A stretch of DNA of 64,000 nucleotides from Plotosus lineatus (GCA_024760905.1 CM045746.1:7214466-7278465); one strand, 5' to 3'; shown: positions 30,052 through 44,142, counted from the first letter of the stretch. A program made the numbers and translations. Notes: generated from the letters alone by a model not told the origin.

Positions 30052-33000
30052 CTGTGAAACAGAAAGACAGATTTATCAATTCAGGAAAAAATACGACATT
30101 ATGATGGCCATCCCAAAATTCTGGGGTTTCCATGGAAACAGATTGAGGAGATATGATTTGTGAACTACTGTCAGAGTAAACGCTCATTAATTTTATTGGT
30201 TAGGAGCTTAATGAAAGGGCAGAGAATTTTAGAGCCCATCATGAAATAAATGAAAGCTGGTAACCTGTCGAGTAAAGCCTCGTGGAATTTGCCTTTAGTC
30301 CTGGCTTTCTTTAGCACGCCGCTGTCCTCATCGTTCACCCGCAACTTTCTGTCCTGGAAGCTCTGAAACTTCTTCCTGTCAATCAACATCAACACACTGA
30401 CAATCAACATCATCAGCATCATAACCACCATCAATGATACCAACACCATCATCATGACCACTAACAATAACACCACCAATAATACAATGACCTTCATCAC
30501 CAACGCCAGTGTCAACACCACCAACACAATGACCATCATCACCAATATCACAACCACCAACAATAACATCAACACATTGGGGGCAGCCGTAGCCTAATGG
30601 TAAGATAAGGAGCTTTGGTACTGAAAAATTCCTGGTTTGATTCCCAAACCAGCGGGAGAAATGTGGGGCAGGGTTTGCTGAGCTGCACCTTCCCTTCCTC
30701 CACATTAGTAGCTGAAGTGCCCTTGAGCAACGCACCAAACCCCCCAACTGTTTTCCAGGCATCCCAAAGTGTGTGGCAGCCCGCTGCCTGTGTGTGTGTT
30801 CACTTTGGATGGTTAAATTCAGAGGCAATATCTTCCCTTGTGGGGTTATTGCAGTAAATCTAAATCATAAAAGAACATCAACACCATGAGCATCATCACC
30901 AACCATAGCACTGGGTACTCCAAGGTATGTTTTGTTTTACATAATAATGTCTTGTACAACAGTTAGTCAGAGAGAACAGGAAAAAAAAAAAACAAAGAAA
31001 ATGATCCTTATTTATTAAGAGCCCATTATTGGTTGAGAATATATAATCTTTTAAATTCTTCAGGAAACTGTTTTATGGCCCACCGTACACTAAAATGGCC
31101 AAAATTACTTTTTCATACATCAGCTAAGTAAAAAACGAAAATGTTAAAACACTTATTACCCTATATTTTCTTATTCAATTTTGTATATAGATTGGCTCTA
31201 ATGTTTAAGTGATCTGCACGTTTCAATGGAAAAAAAATTCAGTCCTTAAAAGTAAAATTATTTTTTCATTTGTTAAATGGCCGAGGTGGAAAATCTGTTA
31301 AAATTTGAAAGTAAAGCAGCCGTAATTTCACAAATATCAGTATTTATCAGCATTTTAAAACGTGAAACGACCACTAGGGGCAAAAGACTTCATCAAGAAG
31401 TGACACGAAGGTGGGGAGGGTGGCTGTCTAGGCCTAGGCTGAAGGATGATGACTTCAAACATATTTAAAAGGGAATCCGCTCAATTTTTATCAATGAAGT
31501 GTTATTTTCCTTCAGTCACATAATGGACAAATCAGCACTGACAAAACTTAAATGTCTCCAGTAATAATCCCATAATAATAAATCCCATAATAATAATAAT
31601 CATGCTAACTGGGTTATCAAAGGCAGGCCATGTCTCTCACTGTCTATGGTGAGAGGCATGTAAAAGAGCCATTGCTGACTTTCGGAAATAGTAGCTGCAA
31701 AGCCGTCAGCGTGTTTCTGTCCCTTGCTAAAAGGGTTGTGACAGGAAGGGCATCCAACGTAAAAACCCATGCCAAATCAAATGTGCGAATCAGATGATTC
31801 GCTGTGGTGACTCTCGAGAACAGGAAAAAGCCGAAAAGAAAAGAAGAAGATGCAACCCTAAGCTATAAAATTCATGCAGGGGAAACAATTCAGTTCTTTC
31901 GTAACATATAGAACTCTTTATATATTTATATAAGAAGTTCTGACAGTGTTTGTGGTACTTCTGAACACAGTGGTACGCACCATTACCATTTTGCATTACA
32001 GTATTTACCCATTCTCTCACACGAAAGAAAACTTTACACTGGTGTTTTAACCACTTCCGGCAGAATTATGGACATAATTTTTATATGAAAATGTGGCCGA
32101 AGAAACAATCTCGCCATCTATCATTGTTCACAGTGAATCTGATAAATAAGAAGCTTCCATCCTGTTTTGCGAGCCGGCGTTCAGCACCGGGCCGACATGC
32201 AGTCAGAAGGCAGGTACAGCCTGTTTGTAATCGCTAATACAGTCATCCCTTGCCACTTCGTGATTTGAGCACCGCGGTATTTTAATTAAAAAAAAAAAAA
32301 AAAAAAAAATATTCATAAAAAATTAAAAATTCGTGCTGAAATTCGCATGTAAGCAAGCGGAAGGCAGGGACCCAAGGCAGGCTGCGTTCATTATTTCCAA
32401 ACAACAGACTGAAGTGCCCCTCCTCCCCAGTTTAGGCAGGGACCGGCCACTCAACTCAATCTCGCAAGCCGATTGGCTTAGATGCGTGACACTGCTGCCT
32501 GGCACATTCCTGCGGGATTTTTTGTGATTTTGTGATCTTATTGTACAGTGTTTGTGAACGTCCTGCACCGCGGAGAACTATTGTCAGAGGTGAGTACAGT
32601 ACTTAAAGTATTTATATATAAATTCTATTTAAATATTAATACATTACAGTATTTACATATGCATATTACTGTGTAACATTTAATATACACTTCTTGATAT
32701 TTATAGACGCGAAAACATACAAATGAGACAAAATGGTAGAAATGGGGGTGGGGCGTTCCTACTTCACGGTTTTTCGAATATTGCCGCCAGGTCTGATCTA
32801 CATTATCCGCGATATTCAAGGGATGACTGTAATTGATTAACTATACCAGTCATACACATAAAACATGGGCATACGGGATGTTAAACACTTAACTTTTGCT
32901 TTTACAAAGAAATAAATTTAATACTTCAATTACTGTGTTTACAATAACTTAATGAAAAAGCATCTCTTATAAGTGCTGTTCAGAACTTGTACACACCGGC

Positions 33001-34473
33001 TGCAGCAGCCTTTGGGGAACCTACTAACATCAAACACTGCAAACACAAGGACCACTGCCAACACAAGGACCATCGCCAACATCAACACCACCAACACAAT
33101 GACCATCGCCAACATCAACATCAGAATCACCAACTATAGCGTCAATACACAATTGCTGATCTTATTTTTAGTGCAGTAAAACCCACAACAAAGCGGACAC
33201 TCACACGTAGTTGATCTCGCAGTTCTTTACGTTTCCACGGTCCTCATCTGCGATGTCATCATTCCTCTTCACCTCTTTCTCAGCACATGAGCGGATCTGT
33301 ACCAGCATAACAAATTCATAACTTTCAACTCACTAATAACTTCTGCTTGAATATCAGTTCTCTCTAAAAGACTCAAATCAGACCTTTGCTCAAACTTTCT
33401 TTATTCATTTGCTCTCAACAGTACTGACAATTAGCTAACGGTTAAAAATAAATCATCATCATCGTCTTCCTCCGCTTAACCCAGGTCGGGTCACGGGGGT
33501 AGCAGTCTAAGCATTGAGATCCAGACATCCCTATCCCCAACTACTCCCTCCAGCTCTTCTCGGGAGACACCAAGGCATTCCCATACCGACCGAAAGACAT
33601 AATCCCTCCAGCGTGTTCTAGGGAAACACCACACCAGAGACTCATTCAGGAGGCATTCTAACCAGATGCCCAAGCCACCTCAACTGGCTTCTCTCAACAC
33701 TCTCAACATGGAGGCAGAAGTGGTTCGACTCCAAGCCTCCCCACCCCAACTACTGAGATTCTTACCCACTCTAAGGGAGCAACCACCACCCAGCCAAGGA
33801 AGCTAATTTCAGCTGTTTCTCTTCCCGACCTTGTTCTTTCTCTGACTACCTAAAACTTGTGACCATAGGTGAGGGTTACAACAAATATTAACCGGTAAAT
33901 TGATAGCTTTGCCTTGCAGCTCAGCTCCTTCTTCACCACGATGGACCGGTACAAGCTCCACTTTACAGCAGAGTTTGCAGCGATCCGCCTGTCAATTCCC
34001 ATCCTTCCCTCACTCCTGAACAAGACCCTGAGATACTTGTACTCCTCCAGTTATGGCAGGACCTCATTCCAGACCTGGAGGTCTATAAATAAATAAAATA
34101 ATAAATAAATCAGGAAGAGATACGACTGGTGTTAGTGAATACATTTGTTTTAGCTTGATTTGTGAATTAATTTTAACACGGAGCACGTAGCATAGAAATT
34201 AAACCAGTTTTGTGTTTAGCTATTACTAGTGATGACAGGTTCGAGAGTTTCTTATCAGAAACACAAGTATTGAAAAATTTGTCACTTGCCAGTGGAATCA
34301 TCACACCTGTTCCTTGTGGACTTTTTTCATTTATAAACAAAGAAATGAAAAGCAAACCTTAATCATCTCTTCATCGCCGGCGATTTTGTTTTTAGCCACA
34401 ATGTCTCCGTTCTCACTGTATGAAATAAAACAGCTGTTTGCCGCCAGCAGTGCCATTTTACCCTGGAAGGAAA

Positions 34474-34530
<57 letters not shown>

Positions 34531-37500
34531 ACACAGGTTAGATAAGTCAAAGTTGGCATGACAACCAATCACGATGACAGGTGTGAAAGAGCTATAGTCT
34601 TAAAATGATTGACAGATTCACTCACGTCCTGGAACACCGGTTCCCACTGCTCCCTTGAGCCGATGGCGTCCGAGCGTCCCATCACGACCCCATCTGAGTT
34701 TATCCCTAAATATTTACCGTAACCAGACTTCAGAGCGATTCTACACACAGACACATGAACTCAGTACGACACTCACAGCTTACATGACATACATATAATA
34801 TTGATAAATTACCATTAATTATTAAGAAAGCCAACAAAATAGATGATCTAAAAACACATACATTCACCACATTGTTGAAAATTAAAGTATTTTATGATTT
34901 ATAATCTTGAACTCATACTCAAACTAAAAATCAATAAATAAAAAAGATAACAAAAATATACAAAAGAATAAAAACAGTGGTCTGACCTTTTAAATTATAC
35001 AACTAAAGCTTCACACTCGGACTGAATAATTGCATTAATGTACAAGCTCATACAATAAAAATATTTCCTCATAAAAAAAAAGACTTCTGATAATTTTATT
35101 AAAAATATACAAAAATGAAATGAAAATAAACATGATGAATACATTTCTATGTAGGAATGAAGGACTGTATTAGGGGGTACCTCGAGTCGGAGAGTTTGAC
35201 GGCGGTGAACTGTTCTGGTGGATCAGGAGCTTCATCCTCTGCAGAAAAATAAACAAACATTCAACAGTAGATCGAAAATCAGACTTCAGTGGACATGTTG
35301 GTGCGGGCAACAGAGGGGACGAGGAAGTGATGGGCAGGTTTGGTATCCAGGACAGAAACACAGAATGACAGATGTTGTTAGATTTTGCAAAAAGGATGAA
35401 AATGGCTGTGGTGAATACTTTCTTCCAAAAGAGACAGGAGCATAGGATGACTTATAAAAGCGGAGGTAGGAGCACACAGGTAGACTACATCTTGAGTTGA
35501 CGATGCAATTTGAAGGAAGTCAGTGACTGCAAAGTAGTAGTGGGCGAGAGTGTTACCAAACAGAATAGCAGTGTTCATTACAGATCAAAATTTTATGGGG
35601 ACAAATTGGCCCCTAGAGAAAAAAAACGTGGGGACATTGGCAAAAACTAGGGGTCATAATGAAGGGTCAAATTATTATATAATACAGTATTCCAAGAAAC
35701 TCGGGGCAGTGGTGGTCTAGTGGTATAGGGCGCTGGATCGCTGATCCAAAGGTTGGGGGTTCGAGTCCCACTCTCCACAGGGTTGTCACTGTCCCCCCAG
35801 TGCTGCTAACTGGGTTATCAAAGGCGGGCCATGTCTCTCACTGTCTGTGGTGAGAGGCATGTAAAAGAACCATTGCTGACTTTCGTAAAGCGTAGGCTGC
35901 AAAGTCGTCAGCGTGTTTCTGTCCCTTGCTAAAGGGTTGTGACAGGAAGGGCATCCGACGTAAAAACCTCTGCCAAATCAAATGTGCGAATCAGATGATT
36001 CGCTGTGGCGACTCCCGAGTAAAAGGGAAAAAGCCGAAAGGAAGACAGACAGTATTCCAAGAAACTAATTCAGCTTTTTTTATGACAGCTGACTGGTAAA
36101 AACTGGACCTAAATTAGTAAATACTCCAATGTAATGTATAATAATATTTCACATGATGCATCACATACTACTCTTACTCTTACACATACTACTTTACCAA
36201 TTTAGTGGTAAAGCAAGTTTATTGCTTTGAAGTTCAAATTTTTTATTTTAGCAGATTAAAGGTGACAACACTTCAAGTTAAAACGTGGAACAAACTGTTT
36301 TTAACACAGTCTGTATCTTAATTTACATCAGGCACGTAGCAGAATTAAACAAAACCAAACATTTAAAAATACTTAGAAGTTGACAAAATACAACACAAAC
36401 TGTTTTTAACCGACAGTAACAGACTTCCAATATTATAATTCAAAGTTTCTGCTATGCTTTCAGGCTGTTGACAGTATTTTCACCTTATTTGCTACAAAAA
36501 AATCCCCGTCTTTCTTTCCCTTACAAACTATAAGTGCTAACATTAGCGATTGCAGTCTCAATATGAATAGCAGTAGCAGTGCTAGCACTACAAGCGGCCA
36601 CCCCACTGTCACTAGCGGTAGCAATGCAACTAGTATTATCAGTGATATCACCAGAATTATATACATTTGACACTTGGTTACTAGCACCCCACATTGTTAA
36701 TAAATTTCTCTGTTTTAAGCAATGTTTTTTCGCTTTGAACGCCATTTTATGTTTCTATAGTAAACATCAGGGGCTGGGTTCGTTTTCACGGATCGCGAGC
36801 AAGGGGAGTGTGGGTAAGCACCGAGGTTAATTTGTGTGTTAATCTGTGTTAATTTGGAGCAAAGTGAACGCTGTAAAAGTGGATTCTACACTTGTGTGCC
36901 CCAAACGAATGAAGTGCATTGCATCATGTTTCCGAAGGAATAGCAGTTGTGATTTGTCAGCTCGGAAGCCACTGGCCAATCATGTGCTATCTTTCATATT
37001 ACCATCGCAAAGTGCAACTGTCCTCACCGGCATGATTTATTTAGCATTTCTTTCAACAATATTAACTTTTAAAATTAAATAAACTAGATTTTCCTGGACA
37101 TTTTCTATACGCCCGGCTGACACACGGACATGTAGTTCAATGGGGACACAGGCATAATTAATGCGCCATTGGCGCAATGGCGCAGCCTGTAATGAAATAC
37201 TGGAATAGGGTGGTGGTTTGCAGGATGACGTTGATGGTGAAGAAGGTGAAGAAGGTAAAGGCAGAGCAGAAGACAAAGTCGTGGAAGCCGAAAAAGGAAG
37301 AGCGTCATGTTGTCATCAAGGAGGAGTTGAAACAGGCTTTGGGTGGTCAGGAAGTGCTTCCAGGTGACTGGACAACTACAGCTAACGTGATCAGGGAGAC
37401 AGGTAGGAGAGTACTTGGTGTGTCCTCTGGAAGGACAGTAGATAAGGAGACTTGGTGTTGGAATGAGGAAGTGTAGGAGTGTGTACAAAGGAAGAGGTTT

Positions 37501-40500
37501 CGCTGAGAAGAAGTGGGACATTAAGAGGACCAAAGAGAGTAAACAGGAGTACAGGGAGACACAGCGTAAGGTGAAGGTCAAACAGAGGGCGTATGATGAC
37601 TTGTATGCTAGGTTGGACAGTAAGTAGGGAGAAAATGATTTATACAGGTGGGCACAGCAGAGAAATAGAGATGGGAAAGACGTGCAGCAAGTTAGAGTGA
37701 TAAAGGACAGGGAGGAAAATGTATTGATTGATGACAGAAGAGTGCTGGGAAGATGGAAAGAGCATTGAAGAGGATGAAGAATGGAAAGACAGTTGGTCCT
37801 GATGACATACCTGTGGTGGTATGGAAATGTCTCGGAGAGGTAATAGTAGATTTCCTGACAAGAACATTCAACAAGGTCTTCGAGAGTGAGCAGATGCCGG
37901 AGGAATGGAGAAGTGTGCTGGTGCCCATTTTTAAGAGCAAGGGAGACGTGCAGAGTTGTGGCAACTACAGAGGGATAAAGTTGATGAGCCATACGATGAA
38001 GTTATGGGAAAGAATAGTGGAAGCTAGACTAAGGGCAGAGGTCAGCATTTGTGAACAACAATTTGGTTTGATGCCAAGAAAGAGCACCACAGATGCAATG
38101 TTTGCTTTGAGGATGTTAATAGAGAAGTACAGAGAAGGTCAGAGGGAACTGCATTGTGCCTTTGTGGATCTGGAGAAAGCATATGACAGTGTGCCAAGAG
38201 AAGAACTGTGGTATTGCATGAGGAAGTCTGGAGTGGCAGAGAAGTATGTTAGAGTGGTGCAGGACATGTATTAAGACAGCGGTGAGGTGTGCTGTCGGCA
38301 TGACCGAAGAATTCAAGGTGGAGGTGGGACTGCATTAAGGATCAGCTCTGAGCCCCTTCTTGTTTGCGATGGTGATGGACAGGCTGACAGACGAGGTTAG
38401 ACAAGAACCTCCATGGACTATGATGTTTGCAGATGACATCATGATGTGATCTGTAGTGAGAGCAGAGAACAAGTGGAGAAAAATCTACAGAGGTGGAGGT
38501 ATGCCCTGGAAAGGAGAGGAATGAAGGTTAGCCTCAGTAAGACAGAATACATGTGTGTGAATGAGAAGGACCCAAGAGGAATGGTGAGGTTAAAGGGAGC
38601 AGAGATAAAGAAGGTGGAGTATTTTAAGTACCTAGGCTTAACAACCCAGAGCAATGGAGAGTGTGGAAAAGAGGTGAAGAAGTGTGGGCAGGCAGGTTGA
38701 AATGGTTGAAGAAAAGTGTCCGGTGTGATGTATGTTTTTGTATGGTTTAGAAACAGTGGCACTGGGGGAAAGACAGGAGGCAGAGCTGGAGGTAGCAGAG
38801 ATGAAAATTTTGAGGTTCTCTCTGGGAGTAACAAGGATGGATAGGATCAGGAATGAGTACATCAGAGGGACAGCACATGTTAGAGGTTTTTGAGACAAAG
38901 TCAGAGAGGCTAGATTGAGATGATTTGGACATGTACAGAGGAGGGATAGTGAGTTTATTGGTAGTAGGATGCTGAGGCGGTCACTACCAGCCACAAGGCC
39001 GAGAGGAAGACCAGAAAAGAGATTTATGGATGTGGTGAAGGAGGACATGAAGGTCGTTGGCATAAGAGAAAAAGATGCAGAGGACAGTGTGAGATAGAGG
39101 CAGAAGATTTGCTGTGGTGACCCCTGAAGGGAAAAGCTGACAGGAAAAAAAAGAAGAGAAGATCGAAAATTTTCACCGAAAGCAAACTAATAAAATGAGA
39201 AGATAGAATGTGTGTGTTCATGAGAAAGAGAGAAAGTAAAAAGAGAGTCATTGCATAATGACTCATTCAATGTCTCCCAGGTCACGTTATTTATTTTCTT
39301 CATATCAATACCCCAATCATACAACCATCCCAAACTGCAGAGTTCAATTTCAAAATTCTGTCTAGAGAACTGTTTGAAGTGCAAGTATACCTCGGCCTAC
39401 GTCGTTATTTGGTTCCAGGACAGACAACTTAAGTCGAAAACAACTTAAATCGAATTAGCTTATCTCTAGGCTATGCTAAATTTAATTGTATAATATAAAT
39501 AACTATATATATGTTTTTCATTACATGTCGCTTTTCAAAAAAATGTATGGACAATTCTTTTTTTTAAATAATAAAAATAAAGTTTACATCATTATCATAT
39601 AATCACACCCCACTATTTGAGAAGCACTGAATTAGCGGCAGCCCCGGTAAATTATACATATACCAGTACATCATCATGACATTACTGGCACGTGACTCAA
39701 ATTCAGCCAATGGCTGAGAGCTTTTGTTTCTCCCTCAAGTTGATTGGTTGCTGTATACACCTCTTTTTTTTTCTCCTTCGCCCACATGTCATCAACGTGA
39801 TTGCTTGCATTGTGAATTCACCTGTTTTCAGTGTGTTTTTAATGATTATTTAAGCCCTATGATGTCACTCAAATGCCCTGCATCTTCTCTAGCTGCTGGT
39901 AAGGAACCTAAGCGCTTTATTTATTCATAAATATTATCACAGTACAAAATTAAAACGTTTTTACTTCATCATTCCTACATTTTCCTGCATTATTACTGTA
40001 TTAATGAGTAAGACTGGCTATAGAATGTGTTTAACAAGCACATTTTAGCACATGCAATATCATACATACGAGTCCTTCTCAAAAAATTAGCATATTGTGA
40101 TAAAGTTAATTATTTTCTGTAATGTACTGATAAAAATTAAACTTTCATGTAGTTTAGATTCATTGCACACCAACTGAAATATTTCAGGTCTTTTACTGTT
40201 TTAATACTGATGATTTTGGCATACAGCTCATAAAAACCCAAAATTCCTATCTCAAAAAATTAGCATATTTCATCCGACCAATAAAAAAAAAAAGTTTTTA
40301 ATACAAAAAAGTCAACCTTCAAATAATTATGTTCAGTTATGCACTCAATACTTGGTCGGGAATCCTTTTGCAGAAATGACTGCTTCAATGCGGCATTTCA
40401 TGGAGGCAATCAGCCTGTGGCACTGCTGAGGTGTTATGGAGGCCCAGGATGCTTCGATAGCGGCCTTAAGCTCATCCAGATAAGCTCAAACGCACCCACA

Positions 40501-43500
40501 TTTATTAAACATTTACTGAATTAAACAACTTAAAAAACTAAAAACTAAAGCGTTATTCCTTCTCTCTCTTTCTCTGTCTCTCTCTCGTGCGCGCACTGCG
40601 GGCCACGCCCACAAGACGTGAATTCAAAGCGCATTCCCTACTTGACAAACAACTTTAGTTTGATTCCTTGAGCGATCGGAATTCCAAGTAAGCTCAAATG
40701 CGCAACATTTATTAAACATTTACTGAATTGAACACTTAAAACTAAAGAGTGAAGCTTCCTTCTGTCTCTATCTGGGAGGCCAGCAGGCGGGCTGTTGAGA
40801 GACGGCCAATGAGAGAGCAACTCCCGCATAGTGTGAAATTTTGATTGGCGCGTTTGAATTTTGAATTTCTTTTCGTAAGAGGGGGATGCGTCGTATTTCA
40901 GGGACGGAAGCTCAAGAAAATGTTTTTCGTAATCCGGGGATTTCGTACAAAGGGGTCTTCATAAATTGGGGGCCGACTGTCTTCTTCTCTTCCTTTCGGC
41001 TGCTCCCTTCAGGGGTCGGCGCAGCAAGTCATTCGCCTCCATCTCACCCTGTCCTCGGCATCTTCTTTTCTGACTCCAACGACCTTCATGTCTTCCTTCA
41101 CCACATCCATAAATCTCTTCTGTGATCTTCTTCTAGGCCTTCTGCCTGGTAGTTCCAACCTCAGCATCCTACTGACAATATACTCACTATCCCTCCTCTG
41201 TACATGTCCAAACCATCTCAATCTAGCCTCTCTGACTTTGTCTCCAAAACATCTTACGTGGGCTGTCCCTCTGATTTCCTCATTTCTGATCCTATCCATC
41301 CTCGTTACTCCCAGAGAGAACCTCAACATTTTCATCTCCGCTACCTCCAGCTCTGCCTCCTGCCTTTTCCTCAGTGCCACTGTTTCTAAGCCATACAACA
41401 TTGCTGGCCTCACCACCGTCTTGTACACTTTTCCTTTCATTCTTGCTGACACTCTCCTGTCGCACATCACACCGGACACTTTTCTCCAACCATTCCAGCC
41501 TGCCTGCACACGCTTCTTCACCTCTTTTCCACACTCTCCATTGCTCTGCATTGTTGAGCCTAAGTACTTAAAATCCTCCACCGTCCTTATCTCTGCTCCC
41601 TGTAACATCACCGTTCCTCTTGGGTCCTTGTCATTCACACACATGTATTCTGCTTTTCTGAGGCTAACCTTCATTCCTCTCCTTTCCAGGGCATACCTCC
41701 ACCTCTCTAGATTTTCCTCCACTTGTTCTCTGCTCTCACTACAGATCACAATGTTATCTGCAAACATCATAGTCCATGGAGATTCTTGCCTAACATCGTC
41801 TGTCAGCCTGTCCATCACCATAGCAAACAAGAAGGGGCTCAGAGCTGACCCTTGATGCAGTCCAACCTCCACCTTGAATTCTTCGGTCATGCCGACAGCA
41901 CACCTCACCGCTGTCTTACATCTCTCATACATGTCCTGCACCACTCTAACATACTTCTCCGCCACTCCAGACTTCCTCATGCAATACCACAGTTCTTCTC
42001 TCAGCACCCTGTCATATGCTTTCTCCAGATCCACAAAGGCACAATGTAGCTCCTTCTGACCTTCTCTGTACTTCTCTATTAACATCCTCAAGGCAAACAC
42101 CACATCATTGGTGCTCTTTCTTGGCATGAAACCAAACTGTTGTTCACAAATGCTGACCTCTGCCCTTAGTCTTGCTTCCACTTTTCTTTCCCATAACTTC
42201 ATTGTATGGCTCATCAACTTTATCCCTCTGTAGTTGCCACAACTCTGCACATCTCTCTTGTTCTTAAAAATGGGCACCAGCACACGTCCCCTCCATTCCT
42301 CTGGCAGCTGCTCACTCTCTAAGACCTTGTTGAATGTTCTTGTCAGAAAATCTACTGCTACCTCTCCTAGGCACTTTCATACCTCCGCCGGTATGTCATC
42401 AGGACCAACTGCCTTTCCATTCTTCATCCTCTTCAATGCCCTCCTCACTTCACCCTTATTAATCTGTGCTACTTCCTGGTCCTCAACAGTCACCTCTTCT
42501 ACTCTTTTTTCTCTCTCATTTTCCTCATTCATCAGCTCTTCAAAGTACTCTTTCCATCTTCCCAGCACACTTCTGGCATCAGCACTTTCTGACCACCCAA
42601 AGCCATTTTCAACTCCTCCCTGAAGACAACACGACACTCTTCCTTTTTCAGCTTCCACCACTTTGTCTTCTGCTCTGCCTTTGCCTTCTTCACCTTCCTC
42701 ACCATCAGCGTCATCCTGCACACCACCATCCTATGCTGTTTGGCAACACTCTCATCCGCTACTACTTTGTAGTCACTGACTTCCGTCAAATATCATCGCA
42801 TACACAAGATGCCTACCTGTGTGTTCCAACCTCCGCTTTTATAAGTCACCCTATGTTCCTCTCTCTTCTGGAAGAAAGTATTTATCACAGCCATTTTTGC
42901 AAAATCTACCAACATCTGTCCTTCTGTGTTCCTGTCCTGGATACCAAACTTGCCCATCACGTCCTCGTCCCCTCTGTTTCCTGCACCAACATGTCCATTT
43001 AAGTCTGCACCAATGACCACTCTTTCATCTCTGGGGGTATTCTGCATCACTTGATCTAACTCACTTCTGAATCTCTCCTTCTCATCTAGCTCACATCCTG
43101 CCTGTGGGGCATAAGCACTAATAACATTTAACATCATGCCTTCAATTTCTAACTTGAGACTCATCACTCTGTCTGACAGTCTTTTCACTTATAGAACATT
43201 CCTGACAAACTCCTCCTTCAAGATGACTCCTAATCCATTTCTCTTCCCATCCACACCATGAAAAAACAGCTTAAACCCTGCTCCTAAGCTTCTAGCCTTG
43301 CTACCTTTCCACTTGGTCTCCTGAACACAAAGTATGTCCACCTTCCTCCTCTGCATCATGCCAGCCAGCTCTCTGCCTTTTCCTGTCATAGTTCCAACAT
43401 TCAAAGTCCCTACTTTCAGTCCTAGACTCCTGCCTTTCCTCTTCTCTCTCTGCCTACGGACACGCCTCCCGCCTCTCCTTCTTCGACCAACAGTAGTCCG

Positions 43501-44102
43501 ATTTCCACCAGCACCCTGTCGGTTAACAGCACTGATGGCAGTCGTTGTTCACCCGGGCCTCGACCAATCCGGTATGAATTTTCTTGATATGACTCGCATG
43601 TTTTATTTGGCATTTGTTTTACGCCGGATGCCCTTCCTGACGCAACCCTCTGCATTTATCCGGGCTTGGGACCGGCGTGAGGGAGAGACACTGGCTTGTG
43701 CCCCTCCCTCACGGCTGCATTCCTTTATATATATATATATATATATATATGATTATAATGACGTAAACATTTTTTTAATTTTTCAATATATTTTTTTTTG
43801 AAAACTGACATATAATAGAGAACGACTTAACTCGAAACGACTTGAGGTATACCTGTAATTGTGACAATAATTTGTTGCATGTATAGAATTTAAACAAATG
43901 GATGTAAAATTGGGCGAGTTGGCATGGAACATACTGGGGGGAAGAATAAAGGAGATTAATCCTTGTTCCTCAGTACCTGCATGTGGCGCTCCGACGGTGA
44001 ACAGGCCTGTATCTAACGCATGGATGTATGACCTGCTGTGCATCTCAATCGCCACAGTGCCACTGATTTCACCAAAATTACTCACCGTCCACCAACCACC
44101 TG

Positions 44103-44142
<40 letters not shown>

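Larger units (their letters stand above)
35280..39159 (+). mobile_element. RTE-type LINE, copy B, 5'-truncated, interrupted
   Basis: Target duplication AGATCGAAAAT at 35269-35279 and 39160-39170. EN fragments are at 35285-35568 ([15 protein letters not shown]), then a 1.6-kb DNA transposon intervenes, then coding remnants resume at 37203 (VVVCRMTLM) through RT pieces ([48 protein letters not shown]) to the 3' end CCCCTGAAGGGAAAAGC. Many frameshifts and stops. Antisense to frg1 within intron 3. Confidence 0.92.
39382..43855. mobile_element. Tigger-like element hosting several later insertions, frg1 intron 3
   Basis: Left end CAAGTATACCTCGGCCTACG and inverted right end CAGGTATACCTCAAGTCGTT, with TA at the right side. 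Within it lie a Tc1 end fragment (40070-40480), duplicated AT-rich sequence (40485-40760), another Tigger-like remnant (about 40845-40978) and LINE copy C. Its own core is mostly lost. Confidence 0.7.

Noticed and set aside
30171..30575. 134-codon hydrophobic frame next to frg1 exon 8
   Set aside because: Its first part is the CAACA-type minisatellite read backwards and the rest is frg1 exon 8 and intron in a shifted or same frame. It has no independent support.
37105..37992. 295-codon minus-strand frame rich in leucine, serine and cysteine
   Set aside because: It is the antisense of LINE copy B. Similar antisense frames occur over copies A and C.
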